Notes: generated by a model from the sequence alone, not told the origin. A DNA stretch of 6,284 bases from Oscillospiraceae bacterium (GCA_902803365.1 CADCPU010000031.1:1-6284), one strand, 5' to 3'; counted from the first letter of the stretch, positions 1 to 6,284 are shown. Numbers and translations: made by a program.

Positions 1-1005
1 GATGAGGTATCCGCCCTCTTCGAGATCCTTAACGATAGCCTTACGAGCTTCGAATCTGTCCATACCTGCATACTTCGGATAATCATCTGTGATCTTAGCG
101 TCATCAGTCATGACGTTGATCACCTCGAGGTTATGGCGAAGTCCAACTTCAAAGTCGTTAGGGTCGTGTGCAGGAGTGATCTTAACAACACCTGTACCGA
201 AGTCGATATCAACATAGTTATCTGCAACAACAGGGATCTTACGTCCTACGAGAGGCAGGATAAGGTTCTTGCCAACGAGATCCTTGTAACGCTCATCTTT
301 AGGGTTAACAGCTACAGCCGTATCACCGAGGAGAGTCTCAGGACGTGTTGTAGCGAGCTCAACATAGCCTGAACCGTCTTCGAACGGATATCTCAAGTGC
401 CAGAAAGCACCTGCCTGATCTTCGTAATCTACCTCTGCGTTGGAGATAGATGTAAGGCAATGAGGACACCAGTTGATGATGCGCTCGCCTCTGTAGATGT
501 AACCTTCATTATAGTACTTGATAAATACGTCCTTAACTGCCTCAGAACAACCTTCATCCATTGTGAAGCGCTCTCTTGACCAGTCGCAGGAAGAACCGAG
601 CTTTTTGAGCTGCTCAACGATCCTGCCGCCGTACTGCTTTTTCCAGTCCCAAGCACGCTCGAGGAACTTTTCGCGACCGAGGTCATCCTTTGTAAGACCC
701 TCTTCGCGCATCTTCTCAACGATCTTAGCCTCAGTTGCGATAGACGCGTGGTCAGTACCCGGTACCCACAAAGTCTCAAAGCCCTTCATTCTCTTATATC
801 TGATGAGGATATCCTGAAGGGTGTTGTCCAGGGCGTGTCCCATGTGGAGTTGTCCCGTGATGTTAGGTGGCGGCATCACCACGCAGAAAGGCTCCTTGTC
901 AGGATTCACTTTCGCGCCAAAATATCCTTTATTAACCCACTCAGAATACAATCTGGGCTCAGCTTCATTAGGATCAAAAGACTTGCTTATGCCATCTGTT
1001 CTCAT
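1..1005 (-). CDS. valS: Valyl-tRNA synthetase, N-terminal 335 residues (3' end outside window)
   Basis: Class I aminoacyl-tRNA synthetase that charges tRNA-Val with valine in the cytoplasm and hydrolyses mischarged Thr-tRNA-Val. Translation of the minus strand shows the class I HIGH signature as HMGH (residues 54-57, inside [15 protein letters not shown]), then [11 protein letters not shown] (82-92) of the catalytic domain. NWCPHC (178-183) follows. The CP1 editing domain shows [18 protein letters not shown] (218-235) and [19 protein letters not shown] (270-288). The family is usually about 860-900 residues, so more than half, including the KMSKS loop and the anticodon-binding and coiled-coil parts, lies beyond the left edge. 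The reading frame is open to base 1. The ATG at 1005-1003 is preceded by TAAAGGAG (1020-1013) with 7 nt spacing, so the start is secure. It has its own promoter and is separated from the upstream gene by a terminator. The identification is very firm. Confidence 0.97.
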   Translation of the reverse strand, partial: MRTDGISKSFDPNEAEPRLYSEWVNKGYFGAKVNPDKEPFCVVMPPPNITGQLHMGHALDNTLQDILIRYKRMKGFETLWVPGTDHASIATEAKIVEKMREEGLTKDDLGREKFLERAWDWKKQYGGRIVEQLKKLGSSCDWSRERFTMDEGCSEAVKDVFIKYYNEGYIYRGERIINWCPHCLTSISNAEVDYEDQAGAFWHLRYPFEDGSGYVELATTRPETLLGDTAVAVNPKDERYKDLVGKNLILPLVGRKIPVVADNYVDIDFGTGVVKITPAHDPNDFEVGLRHNLEVINVMTDDAKITDDYPKYAGMDRFEARKAIVKDLEEGGYLI

Positions 1006-1012
1006 AGAGATA

Positions 1013-1020
1013 CTCCTTTA
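1013..1020 (-). promoter_or_regulatory. valS ribosome binding site
   Basis: On the minus strand this reads TAAAGGAG, seven bases before the valS ATG at 1005. It is a near-perfect Shine-Dalgarno match and fixes the start codon. Confidence 0.85.
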
Positions 1021-1039
1021 ATGTAAAATATAACAACAT

Positions 1040-1068
1040 ATTATCTTATGTTTATTCGAAAAAATCAA
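1040..1068 (-). promoter_or_regulatory. Likely sigma-A-type promoter of valS
   Basis: Read on the minus strand, TTGATT (1068-1063; four of six to TTGACA) is followed after exactly 17 bp by GATAAT (1045-1040; five of six to TATAAT). The surrounding stretch is AT-rich. Transcription would begin near 1033, giving a leader of only about 25-30 nt before the valS start. It lies just downstream of the terminator of the preceding gene, which suggests valS is transcribed independently. The match is by eye and no start site has been mapped. Confidence 0.65.
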
Positions 1069-1085
1069 GACTGCAAGATCAGCAC

Positions 1086-1111
1086 AAAAAAACCGCCCCA
1101 TGAAGGGGCGG
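1086..1111 (-). terminator. Intrinsic terminator of the papain-like gene
   Basis: A 7-bp GC-only stem (CCGCCCC at 1093-1099 pairing with GGGGCGG at 1105-1111) closes a five-base loop. On the minus strand it is followed directly by seven T residues (1092-1086). It begins 21 bp after the stop codon of the papain-like gene. The plus-strand side has no T-tract, so it acts in the minus direction only. It separates that gene's transcript from valS. Confidence 0.92.
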
Positions 1112-1132
1112 CTCATTACACTTTTCGATGTA

Positions 1133-2560
1133 TCAATCCACAAACAACGCCTTGATGCAGACGTTATTCGGTTCTTCACGAAGACCCAGAGTCTCAACGA
1201 TAGAAGGATCCGTCACATCGATCCACTCGTCCCCGTTAAGGATGAAGGACTGACCTGCCTCCGACTTGGCAAAATAGTTCAAGCCCGAACGGATGCGGCC
1301 CTCATTCTTTCCCTCGACCGGCGCATAGCCGTTATACGTTACGACTACCGCAAAGTCAGTAACTTCGATCGGTTCATCGAGCTCGACCACATAGTAGCCG
1401 TCATAATCAAATGTCGCCGTCTTGGTTGCCAGCACCTCATTTAAGTCAGCATCGCGGATCTCGATAGTGATGCTGTGATCCTCATCCTGCATTCCGTAGA
1501 TGGAATCATGCATTGTCTCGCTTACACCGACATATGTTCCGACTGCAGCGAGCTTGCCTCCTTCGTGATAGACATTGGCAGCGGTAGTCTTATCACCTGT
1601 AGAGAGACCGGCGCCTGCAGCGTTGTCGTAACTCAACACCTTGGAATAGGCATCGGAGAGCGTGACGTATCCGTCTACAATAAAGTTTGAATCGTAAGAC
1701 AACCAGGCATAGCCGCCGTCGCCCCAGGTCTCGCCCTGGGATTCCTTGTAGAGCCACGCTCCGTCTGTTGAAGGCTCACGATGTCCGTACTGAGCAAAAT
1801 ACTCCTTCGGGAAGTTATCGTCATATCCCACGATCATGGCTTCGTGTCCGAGATAACTCTCAAGGATCGCTTCGCCGTCGTCTCTCTCGTAAGAGGTATC
1901 ATCGTTTACGAGAGTGTAATCATTGTAGTGCATTACTCCCGAGCCATATCTGATTGCTACCGGCAGTGCCCCCTTTGTCCTCAACATCTCCTTGATCTGA
2001 TCAGGCGTCACCGCTTTGATATGAAACGGGTCATCCTCGTTCTCAGACTTATCGACGTTTTCAAGACAAGGATTCTCAATGACCGTATATCCGTTATAAC
2101 CGTTAGCCATTACCCAGACAACATACTGTGTAGAGCCGCCTGCAACATCTTTGGCGCGCTCACCTTCGCCAACGCTCAAGCCTTCTTCCTTGTAACCGTA
2201 AGTAAGTTCCTTGATATCCTTGACCGTGATATCTTCGATGTCTTTGCCGTATACCGTCTGATTCCCCAGCCTTAAGACATCCAAAGTCGCATATGCCCAA
2301 CAGTCGGGAGTGTAGCCCTGATCTTGAACATCGGTTGCTATGCCGTTCTCGATCTGAGAAAAATATCCTTCCTCACCGTGCACATAGACTGTCGGCTCGG
2401 TTGGCTCGGTCTCAGTTGCGGCGGTCGTCTCCTCAGAGGCCGTCGTGGCAGCCGTTGTCGCAGGAGTCTCTTTGTCACCTGCACAGGCTGAGGCTGACAT
2501 GACCATCAGTGCGCACATACAGAGTGAGATCGTCTTTTTTGATGCTTTTCGAAAATGCAT
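1133..2560 (-). CDS. Exported C1-family (papain-like) cysteine peptidase-fold protein, probable lipoprotein, with altered Asn motif
   Basis: 475 residues from the chosen start. A basic N-terminus and hydrophobic stretch (residues 10-22) end in ASAC (Cys26), a possible lipoprotein cleavage site; ASA could equally be a signal peptidase I site. A Thr/Glu/Pro-rich linker (about 31-57) follows, typical of a wall-spanning tether. The papain-like domain runs from about 67 to 300. It shows the oxyanion Gln81 six residues before the nucleophile Cys87 (VQDQGYTPDCWAYA), and the catalytic His239 in GHEAMIVGYDD. The segment aligning with papain's KNSWGTGWG reads KESQGETWG (272-280), so the usual catalytic Asn is Glu273 and the conserved Trp is Gln275. 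Residues about 310-475 are beta-rich and resemble the lectin-like domain attached to bacterial C1 peptidases (inference). The role is probably surface proteolysis or substrate binding; activity is uncertain. GGGAGG lies 7 nt before this ATG, which rules against longer starts. It is a single gene with its own terminator, divergent from the moxR operon. Confidence 0.85.
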   Translation of the reverse strand: MHFRKASKKTISLCMCALMVMSASACAGDKETPATTAATTASEETTAATETEPTEPTVYVHGEEGYFSQIENGIATDVQDQGYTPDCWAYATLDVLRLGNQTVYGKDIEDITVKDIKELTYGYKEEGLSVGEGERAKDVAGGSTQYVVWVMANGYNGYTVIENPCLENVDKSENEDDPFHIKAVTPDQIKEMLRTKGALPVAIRYGSGVMHYNDYTLVNDDTSYERDDGEAILESYLGHEAMIVGYDDNFPKEYFAQYGHREPSTDGAWLYKESQGETWGDGGYAWLSYDSNFIVDGYVTLSDAYSKVLSYDNAAGAGLSTGDKTTAANVYHEGGKLAAVGTYVGVSETMHDSIYGMQDEDHSITIEIRDADLNEVLATKTATFDYDGYYVVELDEPIEVTDFAVVVTYNGYAPVEGKNEGRIRSGLNYFAKSEAGQSFILNGDEWIDVTDPSIVETLGLREEPNNVCIKALFVD

Positions 2561-2567
2561 AACCATA

Positions 2568-2573
2568 CCTCCC
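2568..2573 (-). promoter_or_regulatory. Ribosome binding site deciding the start of the papain-like gene
   Basis: On the minus strand GGGAGG sits 7 nt before the ATG at 2560. The in-frame ATG two codons upstream (2566) is only one base from this site, too close to be used. Starts further upstream would place this motif inside the coding region and precede the signal peptide with 43 unrelated residues. Confidence 0.8.
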
Positions 2574-2603
2574 GTTTCTCGTTCTATGAAAATCGTATTA
2601 GTT

Positions 2604-2620
2604 TTTTCCGCAACGGAAAA
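2604..2620. repeat. Short inverted repeat upstream of the papain-like gene
   Basis: TTTTCCG (2604-2610), spacer CAA, CGGAAAA (2614-2620): seven matching bases on each side. It lies about 45-60 bp before the papain-like start codon. There is no T-tract after it on the minus strand, so it is not a terminator there. It could be an operator or a leader hairpin. Confidence 0.5.
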
Positions 2621-2648
2621 CCCGACAAAATCGAGCCGTTTACCCGAC
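2620..2648. repeat. Pair of 7-bp direct repeats 22 bp apart
   Basis: ACCCGAC occurs at 2620-2626 and again at 2642-2648. The copies have the same orientation and start 22 bp apart, about two helical turns. The first copy abuts the inverted repeat. Such spacing is compatible with a dimeric regulator binding one DNA face, but a 7-bp repeat pair can also arise by chance. Confidence 0.4.
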
Positions 2649-2731
2649 TTTCTCAACAGGAGAAAACACCGCAAAGCGCCTATTTGCAAGCGTTCTGAAG
2701 TTTATCGGTGTTTTTTCTAGAGTTTTTCCCG

Positions 2732-2760
2732 TTATCACGGTTTGTTCAAAATTGTATGCT
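2732..2760 (+). promoter_or_regulatory. Candidate promoter for the moxR operon
   Basis: TTATCA (2732-2737) and TATGCT (2755-2760) are separated by 17 bp, each matching four of six consensus bases. An overlapping alternative is TTGTTC (2742-2747) with TCAAAT (2765-2770), also at 17 bp. The AT-rich stretch is the best place for a plus-strand promoter ahead of moxR, but the choice between the two is not supported. Confidence 0.3.
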
Positions 2761-2805
2761 TTAATCAAATAAAAAGGGGTGCTTCGCGCCCGTCAGACTC
2801 AGGTC

Positions 2806-2812
2806 GGAAAGG
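2806..2812 (+). promoter_or_regulatory. Probable ribosome binding site of moxR
   Basis: GGAAAGG ends 11 nt before the ATG at 2824 and 5 nt before an in-frame TTG at 2818. The spacing is long for the ATG and slightly short for the TTG, so the start could lie two codons upstream. The difference would add only Leu-Phe (Met-Phe if TTG initiates) to the protein. Confidence 0.5.
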
Positions 2813-2823
2813 CAGTATTGTTT

Positions 2824-3789
2824 ATGAATTCTTTCTCAGAAAAACTTATAGAAAACGTCAATAAAGTTATCGTCGGCAAGGACAAGCAGATAGAGCTGCT
2901 GCTCGTATCACTTCTCGTTGGAGGCCACGTTCTCCTCGAAGACGTACCGGGTACAGGTAAGACAAAGACCGCCAAGGCGCTCGCTCAGTCACTCGATCTC
3001 GATTTTAAGCGCGTACAGTTTACGATCGACCTCCTGCCGTCGGATCTGACGGGTATCAACTTTTTCGATCGCGAGGCAAACGGATTCGTATTCCGTCCGG
3101 GCCCGATCTTCACGAACATCCTCCTCGCTGACGAGATCAACCGTGCAACGGCAAGGACTCAGTCGAGCCTTCTCGAGTGCATGGAGGAAAAACAGGTAAC
3201 GGTCGACGGCGACACCAAAAAGCTCCAGCCTCCGTTCCTCGTAATCGCTACACAGAACCCGGTCGAGTCCCAGGGTACGTTCCCGCTCCCTGAAGCTCAG
3301 CTCGACCGTTTCCTCATGATGCTCAAGATGGACTACCCCACTCACGAAGAGAGCCTCGCGATCATGAAGCGCTTCGCTACAGAAGATCCGCTCGATACGC
3401 TCCAGGCAGTCACATCCCGTGAAGAGCTCGCGACAATGCAGGCTCAGGCCAAGGCTATCTACGTCGCAGACATTCTCTACGATTACGCAGCAAACATCGT
3501 TGAAGCAACACGCGAATCGTCCGACATCGCAGTCGGTGCGAGCCCTCGTGCTCTCCTCGCTTTCGTATCCGCCGCAAAGGCACTCGCATTCGTAAGAGGC
3601 AGGTCAAACTGCGTACCTGACGACTTTAAGGAACTCGCAGTACCTGTTCTCGCACACCGTCTCACGATCCGCTCACAGGGCGCCCTCTCCAAGGACGGCA
3701 AGTTCCTGTCCAAGCGCGACCTCGCCGCAGACATCGTAACGAGGATCTTGAACAGCATCCCGTGCCCAACTGAGGACTTTGGCAACTGA
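2824..3789 (+). CDS. MoxR-family AAA+ ATPase
   Basis: 321 residues, the usual length for MoxR ATPases, which are cytoplasmic AAA+ chaperone-like proteins that act with DUF58/vWA partners in maturation or activation of envelope and other complexes. Motifs in order: Walker A VPGTGKT (41-47), Walker B ILLADEIN (99-106), sensor 1 ATQNP (142-146), arginine finger in LPEAQLDRF (Arg162), and sensor 2 in GASPRALLAF (238-247, Arg242), with the C-terminal lid domain after about 190. All ATPase residues are present, so it should be active. The ATG at 2824 gives the family's typical beginning (NVNKVIVGK near residue 11). GTG at 2779 and TTG at 2818 are in-frame alternatives. It is the first gene of the operon, followed after 10 bp by its DUF58 partner. 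Bacillus subtilis YeaC is a comparable protein. Confidence 0.95.
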   Translation: MNSFSEKLIENVNKVIVGKDKQIELLLVSLLVGGHVLLEDVPGTGKTKTAKALAQSLDLDFKRVQFTIDLLPSDLTGINFFDREANGFVFRPGPIFTNILLADEINRATARTQSSLLECMEEKQVTVDGDTKKLQPPFLVIATQNPVESQGTFPLPEAQLDRFLMMLKMDYPTHEESLAIMKRFATEDPLDTLQAVTSREELATMQAQAKAIYVADILYDYAANIVEATRESSDIAVGASPRALLAFVSAAKALAFVRGRSNCVPDDFKELAVPVLAHRLTIRSQGALSKDGKFLSKRDLAADIVTRILNSIPCPTEDFGN

Positions 3790-3791
3790 GG
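3788..3791 (+). promoter_or_regulatory. Ribosome binding site of the DUF58 gene overlapping the moxR stop
   Basis: GAGG begins inside the moxR stop codon TGA (3787-3789) and lies 8 nt before the ATG at 3800. A ribosome finishing moxR is therefore positioned to reinitiate, so the two proteins are likely made in coupled amounts. Confidence 0.65.
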
Positions 3792-3799
3792 TTTATTAA

Positions 3800-4930
3800 A
3801 TGGAATTATTCGTACTGATCGGAATCCTTCTTGCGATATTCATAGTAGAGATCGTCTACTACCGCATCCATGCGCTCGATAACCTGCACCTCAAGGTCGA
3901 CTTCACCAAGAACGTCGTAAACTACGGTGAGGACATCGAGCTCGTTGAAGTGGCTGAAAACAAGAAGCGCCTTCCGCTCCCTTTCATCATCCTCAAATTC
4001 GAGTGTCCGCGCGAGCTCAAGTTCTACGACATGCTGAACACATCCGCGTCAGACCTCCTCTACCGAGAAGATATGCTCACGATGAAGGCCTTCTCCAAGC
4101 ACACGCGCCGCATCAAGGCCCAGTGCAGCAAGCGCGGCTACTACGTCTTCCCGCGAGTCGGGATCACAACATCCGACCTTCTTCTGACCGAGCGCTTCAC
4201 CCGCGACTTCCCTAACGACTCACACCTTGTCGTTCTCCCGGAAGTCCTCAACACCGACCTCATCCGGCTTCTTACATCAGTAACGCTCAGCGAGCTTCAG
4301 TGCAGAAGGACACTTCTTACTGATCCGTTCACGCTCGCAGGCATCCGCGAGTACGGCCCGGGCGACCCGATGAAGAGCATCAACTGGAAAGCCAGCGCCA
4401 AGACGGGCGAACTCATGGTCAATCAGAATGCTTCGACCTGCGCTCAGAAGGTGCACATTTTCGTGAACCTCGAGTTCTACAATCAGAAGCACTCTTATTC
4501 CCTGCTCGAAAAATCGATCAGCCTCACCTACACCTACCTGCGCGAACTCGCAGAGCTCGGCATCCCGGCTTCCGTCTACACGAACGGCCTCGATGTCCTT
4601 ACTGACGCGCCTGTCATCTCCGAGACTGACTTAGGCTCCGCAACATTGGACGAGCGAGCTATCCAGCTTGCCAGGATCGACCTCAAGAAGGCCGTCATCC
4701 CGTTCGCGGAGATACTCGAGAAGTACATTCCTTCCACTGATCGCGACGACTTTATCCTCTTGATCTCGCCTCAGTTCGACGGCTCGTTCCGTCCTCTCCT
4801 GTCCGGCATCAAGGCACGTCGTCCTTCCCTGCACTGGCTCATGCCTGCTTACAGGATCACACCTCAGGCAGCCCTCGAGCCTTCTATCGAATCATCATAC
4901 ACAAGATGGGAGGTGGTCGGAAATGACTGA
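3800..4930 (+). CDS. DUF58 domain membrane-anchored protein (MoxR partner)
   Basis: 376 residues. A hydrophobic segment at 3-21 probably anchors it in the membrane. Most family members have two such segments, so this is a single-anchor version. The middle (about 30-145) is beta-rich. The DUF58 signature GIREYGPGDPMKSINWK (181-197) is present intact, followed by ASAKTGELMV (198-207). After it comes a von Willebrand A-like fold beginning at VHIFVNLEF (218-226). There the MIDAS pattern DxSxS is absent (Asn223-Leu-Glu), so metal-dependent ligand binding of the classical type is unlikely. DUF58 proteins are thought to work with MoxR ATPases; Bacillus subtilis YeaD is the comparable protein. It starts 10 bp after moxR and overlaps the next gene by 8 bp, so all three are probably one transcript. 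The family assignment is firm; the biochemical role of the family is not settled. Confidence 0.92.
   Translation: MELFVLIGILLAIFIVEIVYYRIHALDNLHLKVDFTKNVVNYGEDIELVEVAENKKRLPLPFIILKFECPRELKFYDMLNTSASDLLYREDMLTMKAFSKHTRRIKAQCSKRGYYVFPRVGITTSDLLLTERFTRDFPNDSHLVVLPEVLNTDLIRLLTSVTLSELQCRRTLLTDPFTLAGIREYGPGDPMKSINWKASAKTGELMVNQNASTCAQKVHIFVNLEFYNQKHSYSLLEKSISLTYTYLRELAELGIPASVYTNGLDVLTDAPVISETDLGSATLDERAIQLARIDLKKAVIPFAEILEKYIPSTDRDDFILLISPQFDGSFRPLLSGIKARRPSLHWLMPAYRITPQAALEPSIESSYTRWEVVGND
4908..4913 (+). promoter_or_regulatory. Ribosome binding site of the TgpA-like gene
   Basis: GGGAGG lies inside the end of the DUF58 gene, 9 nt before the ATG at 4923. It supports this start and the 8-bp overlap between the two genes. 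Confidence 0.75.
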
Positions 4931-6263
4931 TCTTCGCGGCATCAATTCACAGAGCAACAAGTCACAGAACATGCACGGCCGCACGATCTATACGGTCCGC
5001 GACAGCCTGCTGTCCGAGATCTTACTCTCGACCATAATCGGCATAACGCTCCTGTCCTGCGTCATGGTCATCAAGAGTTACATCCTGCTGATCGATGTAA
5101 CGATGTATCCGCAGTTCGTTACTCTCATCGTCCCGATCCTTCATACCTTTGTCCGAAGGATAAGACTTGAGATGCAGTTCCCGATACTCGTCATGCAACT
5201 GATGGTCCCTGCGGCATTCTTTGTCATAGTGATCAACATACCTGCACTTCAGTTCGGCAACTCAACTGCCAACAGGTTCTATCTGGCAGCGATCCTGATC
5301 GCGTACACACTGTTTTCGATATTCTACAGACTGAACCCTCGCTTCTCCGCAGGCGACTCACAGTTCATCGCAATATCGGGCCTCGCGCATATAGTCCTCT
5401 TCATCCTCTTCAGCCTGACCAAGCTCGACAAGGCTTCACGCGGCTACGTAAACGCACAGAGGAATGCTGAAGCAGCCGTTTTAGACCAGAACTATTTCTC
5501 GGCCGGACAATCGGTAACAAAGACGATCATCATCCACGCGATCATAATCGTTATCCTGTACATCATCATGCGACAGCTGGCCGTTTTCGATGCGAAGTAT
5601 TTCCATTCGATAAACAAGTCCACCAAGTCAGCAGCTGCGCTCCTCAAGAAGCAGAACAACAAGACCGTCATAGGCCTTGTAGTAGTCATCGCGATCTCAC
5701 TCGGAGTACTTGCATGCATCCCTATCGCAACACTCTCAGATATCCTATTTAACGGATTCAAGTCCATCGCAGGCGTGTTCGGTATCTTCTTCCCTGAAGA
5801 AGCTGACATCCCGGGCGAGATAGATACGCCTCCGCAGCCGAAGGTACCTGAAGAAGAAAAGATGATCCAGGTCGACACCTGGGTCGATATCGCTATCAAG
5901 ATCCTGGCAGTCCTCATCATTATCGGCATCATCCTCTTCATCGTGAACCTTCTCCGCGTCATTCTCCAGAACGCACCAAAGTTCAAAAAGAAGGACGAGA
6001 ATCTCCAGGACGACAACCTTACCGATACAATCGAGGATATCAGTCCTGACAAGAAGACCATTATCACAAAGAGCATGGACTTCGGTACCGGTTACGAACG
6101 CCGCATCCGAAAGCAGTTCTACAAAAAGGTGCACCACGCCATGAAGAAAGGCCTGCCTGTCACGAACGCCTCCTCACCTTCGCAGATCGAGGCCGCCTTC
6201 AGAGCGAACGGCGATGACATCTCCGAACTCAAGACCGAATACGAGAAGGTCCGTTACAGCTAA
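4923..6263 (+). CDS. TgpA/YebA-like multi-membrane protein with DUF4129-like tail, lacking a transglutaminase domain
   Basis: 446 residues with about eight predicted membrane segments (roughly 33-56, 62-78, 87-108, 117-136, 147-166, 200-220, 248-269, 321-346). The basic loops at 79-86 and 221-247 and an even segment count place both ends in the cytoplasm. The outer loop between segments 7 and 8 (about 270-320) is acidic and proline-rich (for example IPGEIDTPPQPKVPEEE). In TgpA/YebA relatives this position holds the transglutaminase core of about 200 or more residues; no Cys-His-Asp core is seen here. The cytoplasmic C-terminus, with RRIRKQFYKKVHHAMKKGLP (393-412) and ELKTEYEKVRYS (435-446), resembles the DUF4129 tail of that family. 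Position in a MoxR-DUF58 operon supports the same module. The stop codon is near the right edge, so a separate transglutaminase gene could follow outside the window. The membrane-protein call is firm; the TgpA relationship is inferred from context, topology and tail. Confidence 0.7.
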   Translation: MTDLRGINSQSNKSQNMHGRTIYTVRDSLLSEILLSTIIGITLLSCVMVIKSYILLIDVTMYPQFVTLIVPILHTFVRRIRLEMQFPILVMQLMVPAAFFVIVINIPALQFGNSTANRFYLAAILIAYTLFSIFYRLNPRFSAGDSQFIAISGLAHIVLFILFSLTKLDKASRGYVNAQRNAEAAVLDQNYFSAGQSVTKTIIIHAIIIVILYIIMRQLAVFDAKYFHSINKSTKSAAALLKKQNNKTVIGLVVVIAISLGVLACIPIATLSDILFNGFKSIAGVFGIFFPEEADIPGEIDTPPQPKVPEEEKMIQVDTWVDIAIKILAVLIIIGIILFIVNLLRVILQNAPKFKKKDENLQDDNLTDTIEDISPDKKTIITKSMDFGTGYERRIRKQFYKKVHHAMKKGLPVTNASSPSQIEAAFRANGDDISELKTEYEKVRYS

Positions 6264-6284
6264 TTATTCTAAACTTTAATAAAC

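Larger units (their letters stand above)
2561..2823. other. Divergent intergenic region with regulatory potential
   Basis: This is 263 bp between two divergently transcribed genes. It carries both ribosome binding sites, an inverted repeat, a direct repeat pair and a small hairpin (2777-2791). Candidate promoter elements toward moxR are TTATCA (2732-2737) with 17 bp to TATGCT (2755-2760), or TTGTTC (2742-2747) with 17 bp to TCAAAT (2765-2770). Each hexamer is only a partial consensus match. Toward the papain-like gene, TACAAT (minus strand, 2756-2751) is a good -10 box but has no convincing -35. I see no known riboswitch or small protein gene here. Confidence 0.5.

Noticed and set aside
133..1026. 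Several plus-strand open frames of 60-99 codons and a 116-codon minus-strand frame under valS
   Set aside because: They are shadows of the valS frame, with no ribosome binding sites or recognisable protein features.
1781..2275. 164-codon plus-strand frame opposite the papain-like gene
   Set aside because: It is antisense to a gene with clear catalytic motifs and a signal peptide. The frame has no plausible start context.
2561..2689. Upstream extension of the papain-like reading frame (43 more residues)
   Set aside because: The good ribosome binding site GGGAGG would lie inside it, and it would place unrelated residues in front of a normal signal peptide. The ATG at 2560 fits in every respect.
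2777..2791. Hairpin GGGTGC-TTC-GCGCCC, followed on the minus strand by CTTTTT, as a terminator
   Set aside because: On the minus strand the short stem contains a C-A mismatch, and there is no minus-strand gene upstream for it to end. It is probably incidental or a minor leader hairpin.
2779..2823. Longer moxR start at the GTG at 2779
   Set aside because: The purine-rich stretch AAAAAGGGG runs directly into the GTG with no spacing, and the extra 15 residues do not match the usual MoxR beginning.
5492..6076. 194-codon minus-strand frame, rich in Met, Ile, Ser and Arg
   Set aside because: Its composition is the mirror of ATC/ATA-rich membrane codons of the sense gene. It is a shadow frame.
6264..6284. 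AT-rich tail after the last gene as terminator or start of another gene
   Set aside because: Only 21 bases are visible, with no stem-loop and no ribosome binding site, so nothing can be supported.

Overview
The window holds two leftward genes (valS, cut by the left edge, and a surface papain-like protein) and a rightward three-gene operon (MoxR AAA+ ATPase, DUF58 protein, TgpA-like multi-membrane protein). I recognise no mobile element, CRISPR array, tRNA or rRNA. The likely host is a Gram-positive anaerobe of the Clostridia. The reasons are strong purine-rich ribosome binding sites, a Clostridia-type valyl-tRNA synthetase ([10 protein letters not shown] motif), a Thr/Glu-rich exported C1-family protein, and the MoxR-DUF58-TgpA order known from Bacillota. 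This placement is inference; no marker in the window fixes genus or species.

Layout. Positions 1-1005 (minus) encode the first 335 residues of valyl-tRNA synthetase, with a clear sigma-A-type promoter at 1040-1068 and a very short leader. A strong intrinsic terminator (1086-1111, minus) ends the next gene, a 475-residue exported papain-fold protein (1133-2560, minus). A 263-bp divergent intergenic region (2561-2823) holds inverted and direct repeats and weak promoter candidates. Three tightly packed plus-strand genes follow: moxR (2824-3789), DUF58 (3800-4930) and a TgpA-like membrane protein (4923-6263). The gap between the first two is 10 bp, and the last two overlap by 8 bp. The final 21 bp hold nothing I can identify.

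How the genes fit together. MoxR ATPases and DUF58 proteins are commonly encoded together, usually with a membrane transglutaminase (TgpA/YebA type), and are thought to act as a chaperone-like or envelope-assembly module. The third gene here keeps the membrane part and a DUF4129-like tail. Where a transglutaminase domain would normally sit, between the last two membrane segments, there is only a roughly 50-residue acidic, proline-rich loop. The divergent exported protein is papain-like, with Cys, His and oxyanion Gln in place, but the usual Asn-Ser-Trp-Gly motif reads Glu-Ser-Gln-Gly. These two departures from the family pattern are the most interesting points. The rest is ordinary core and envelope biology, and I do not see a clearly new defence or mobile system.
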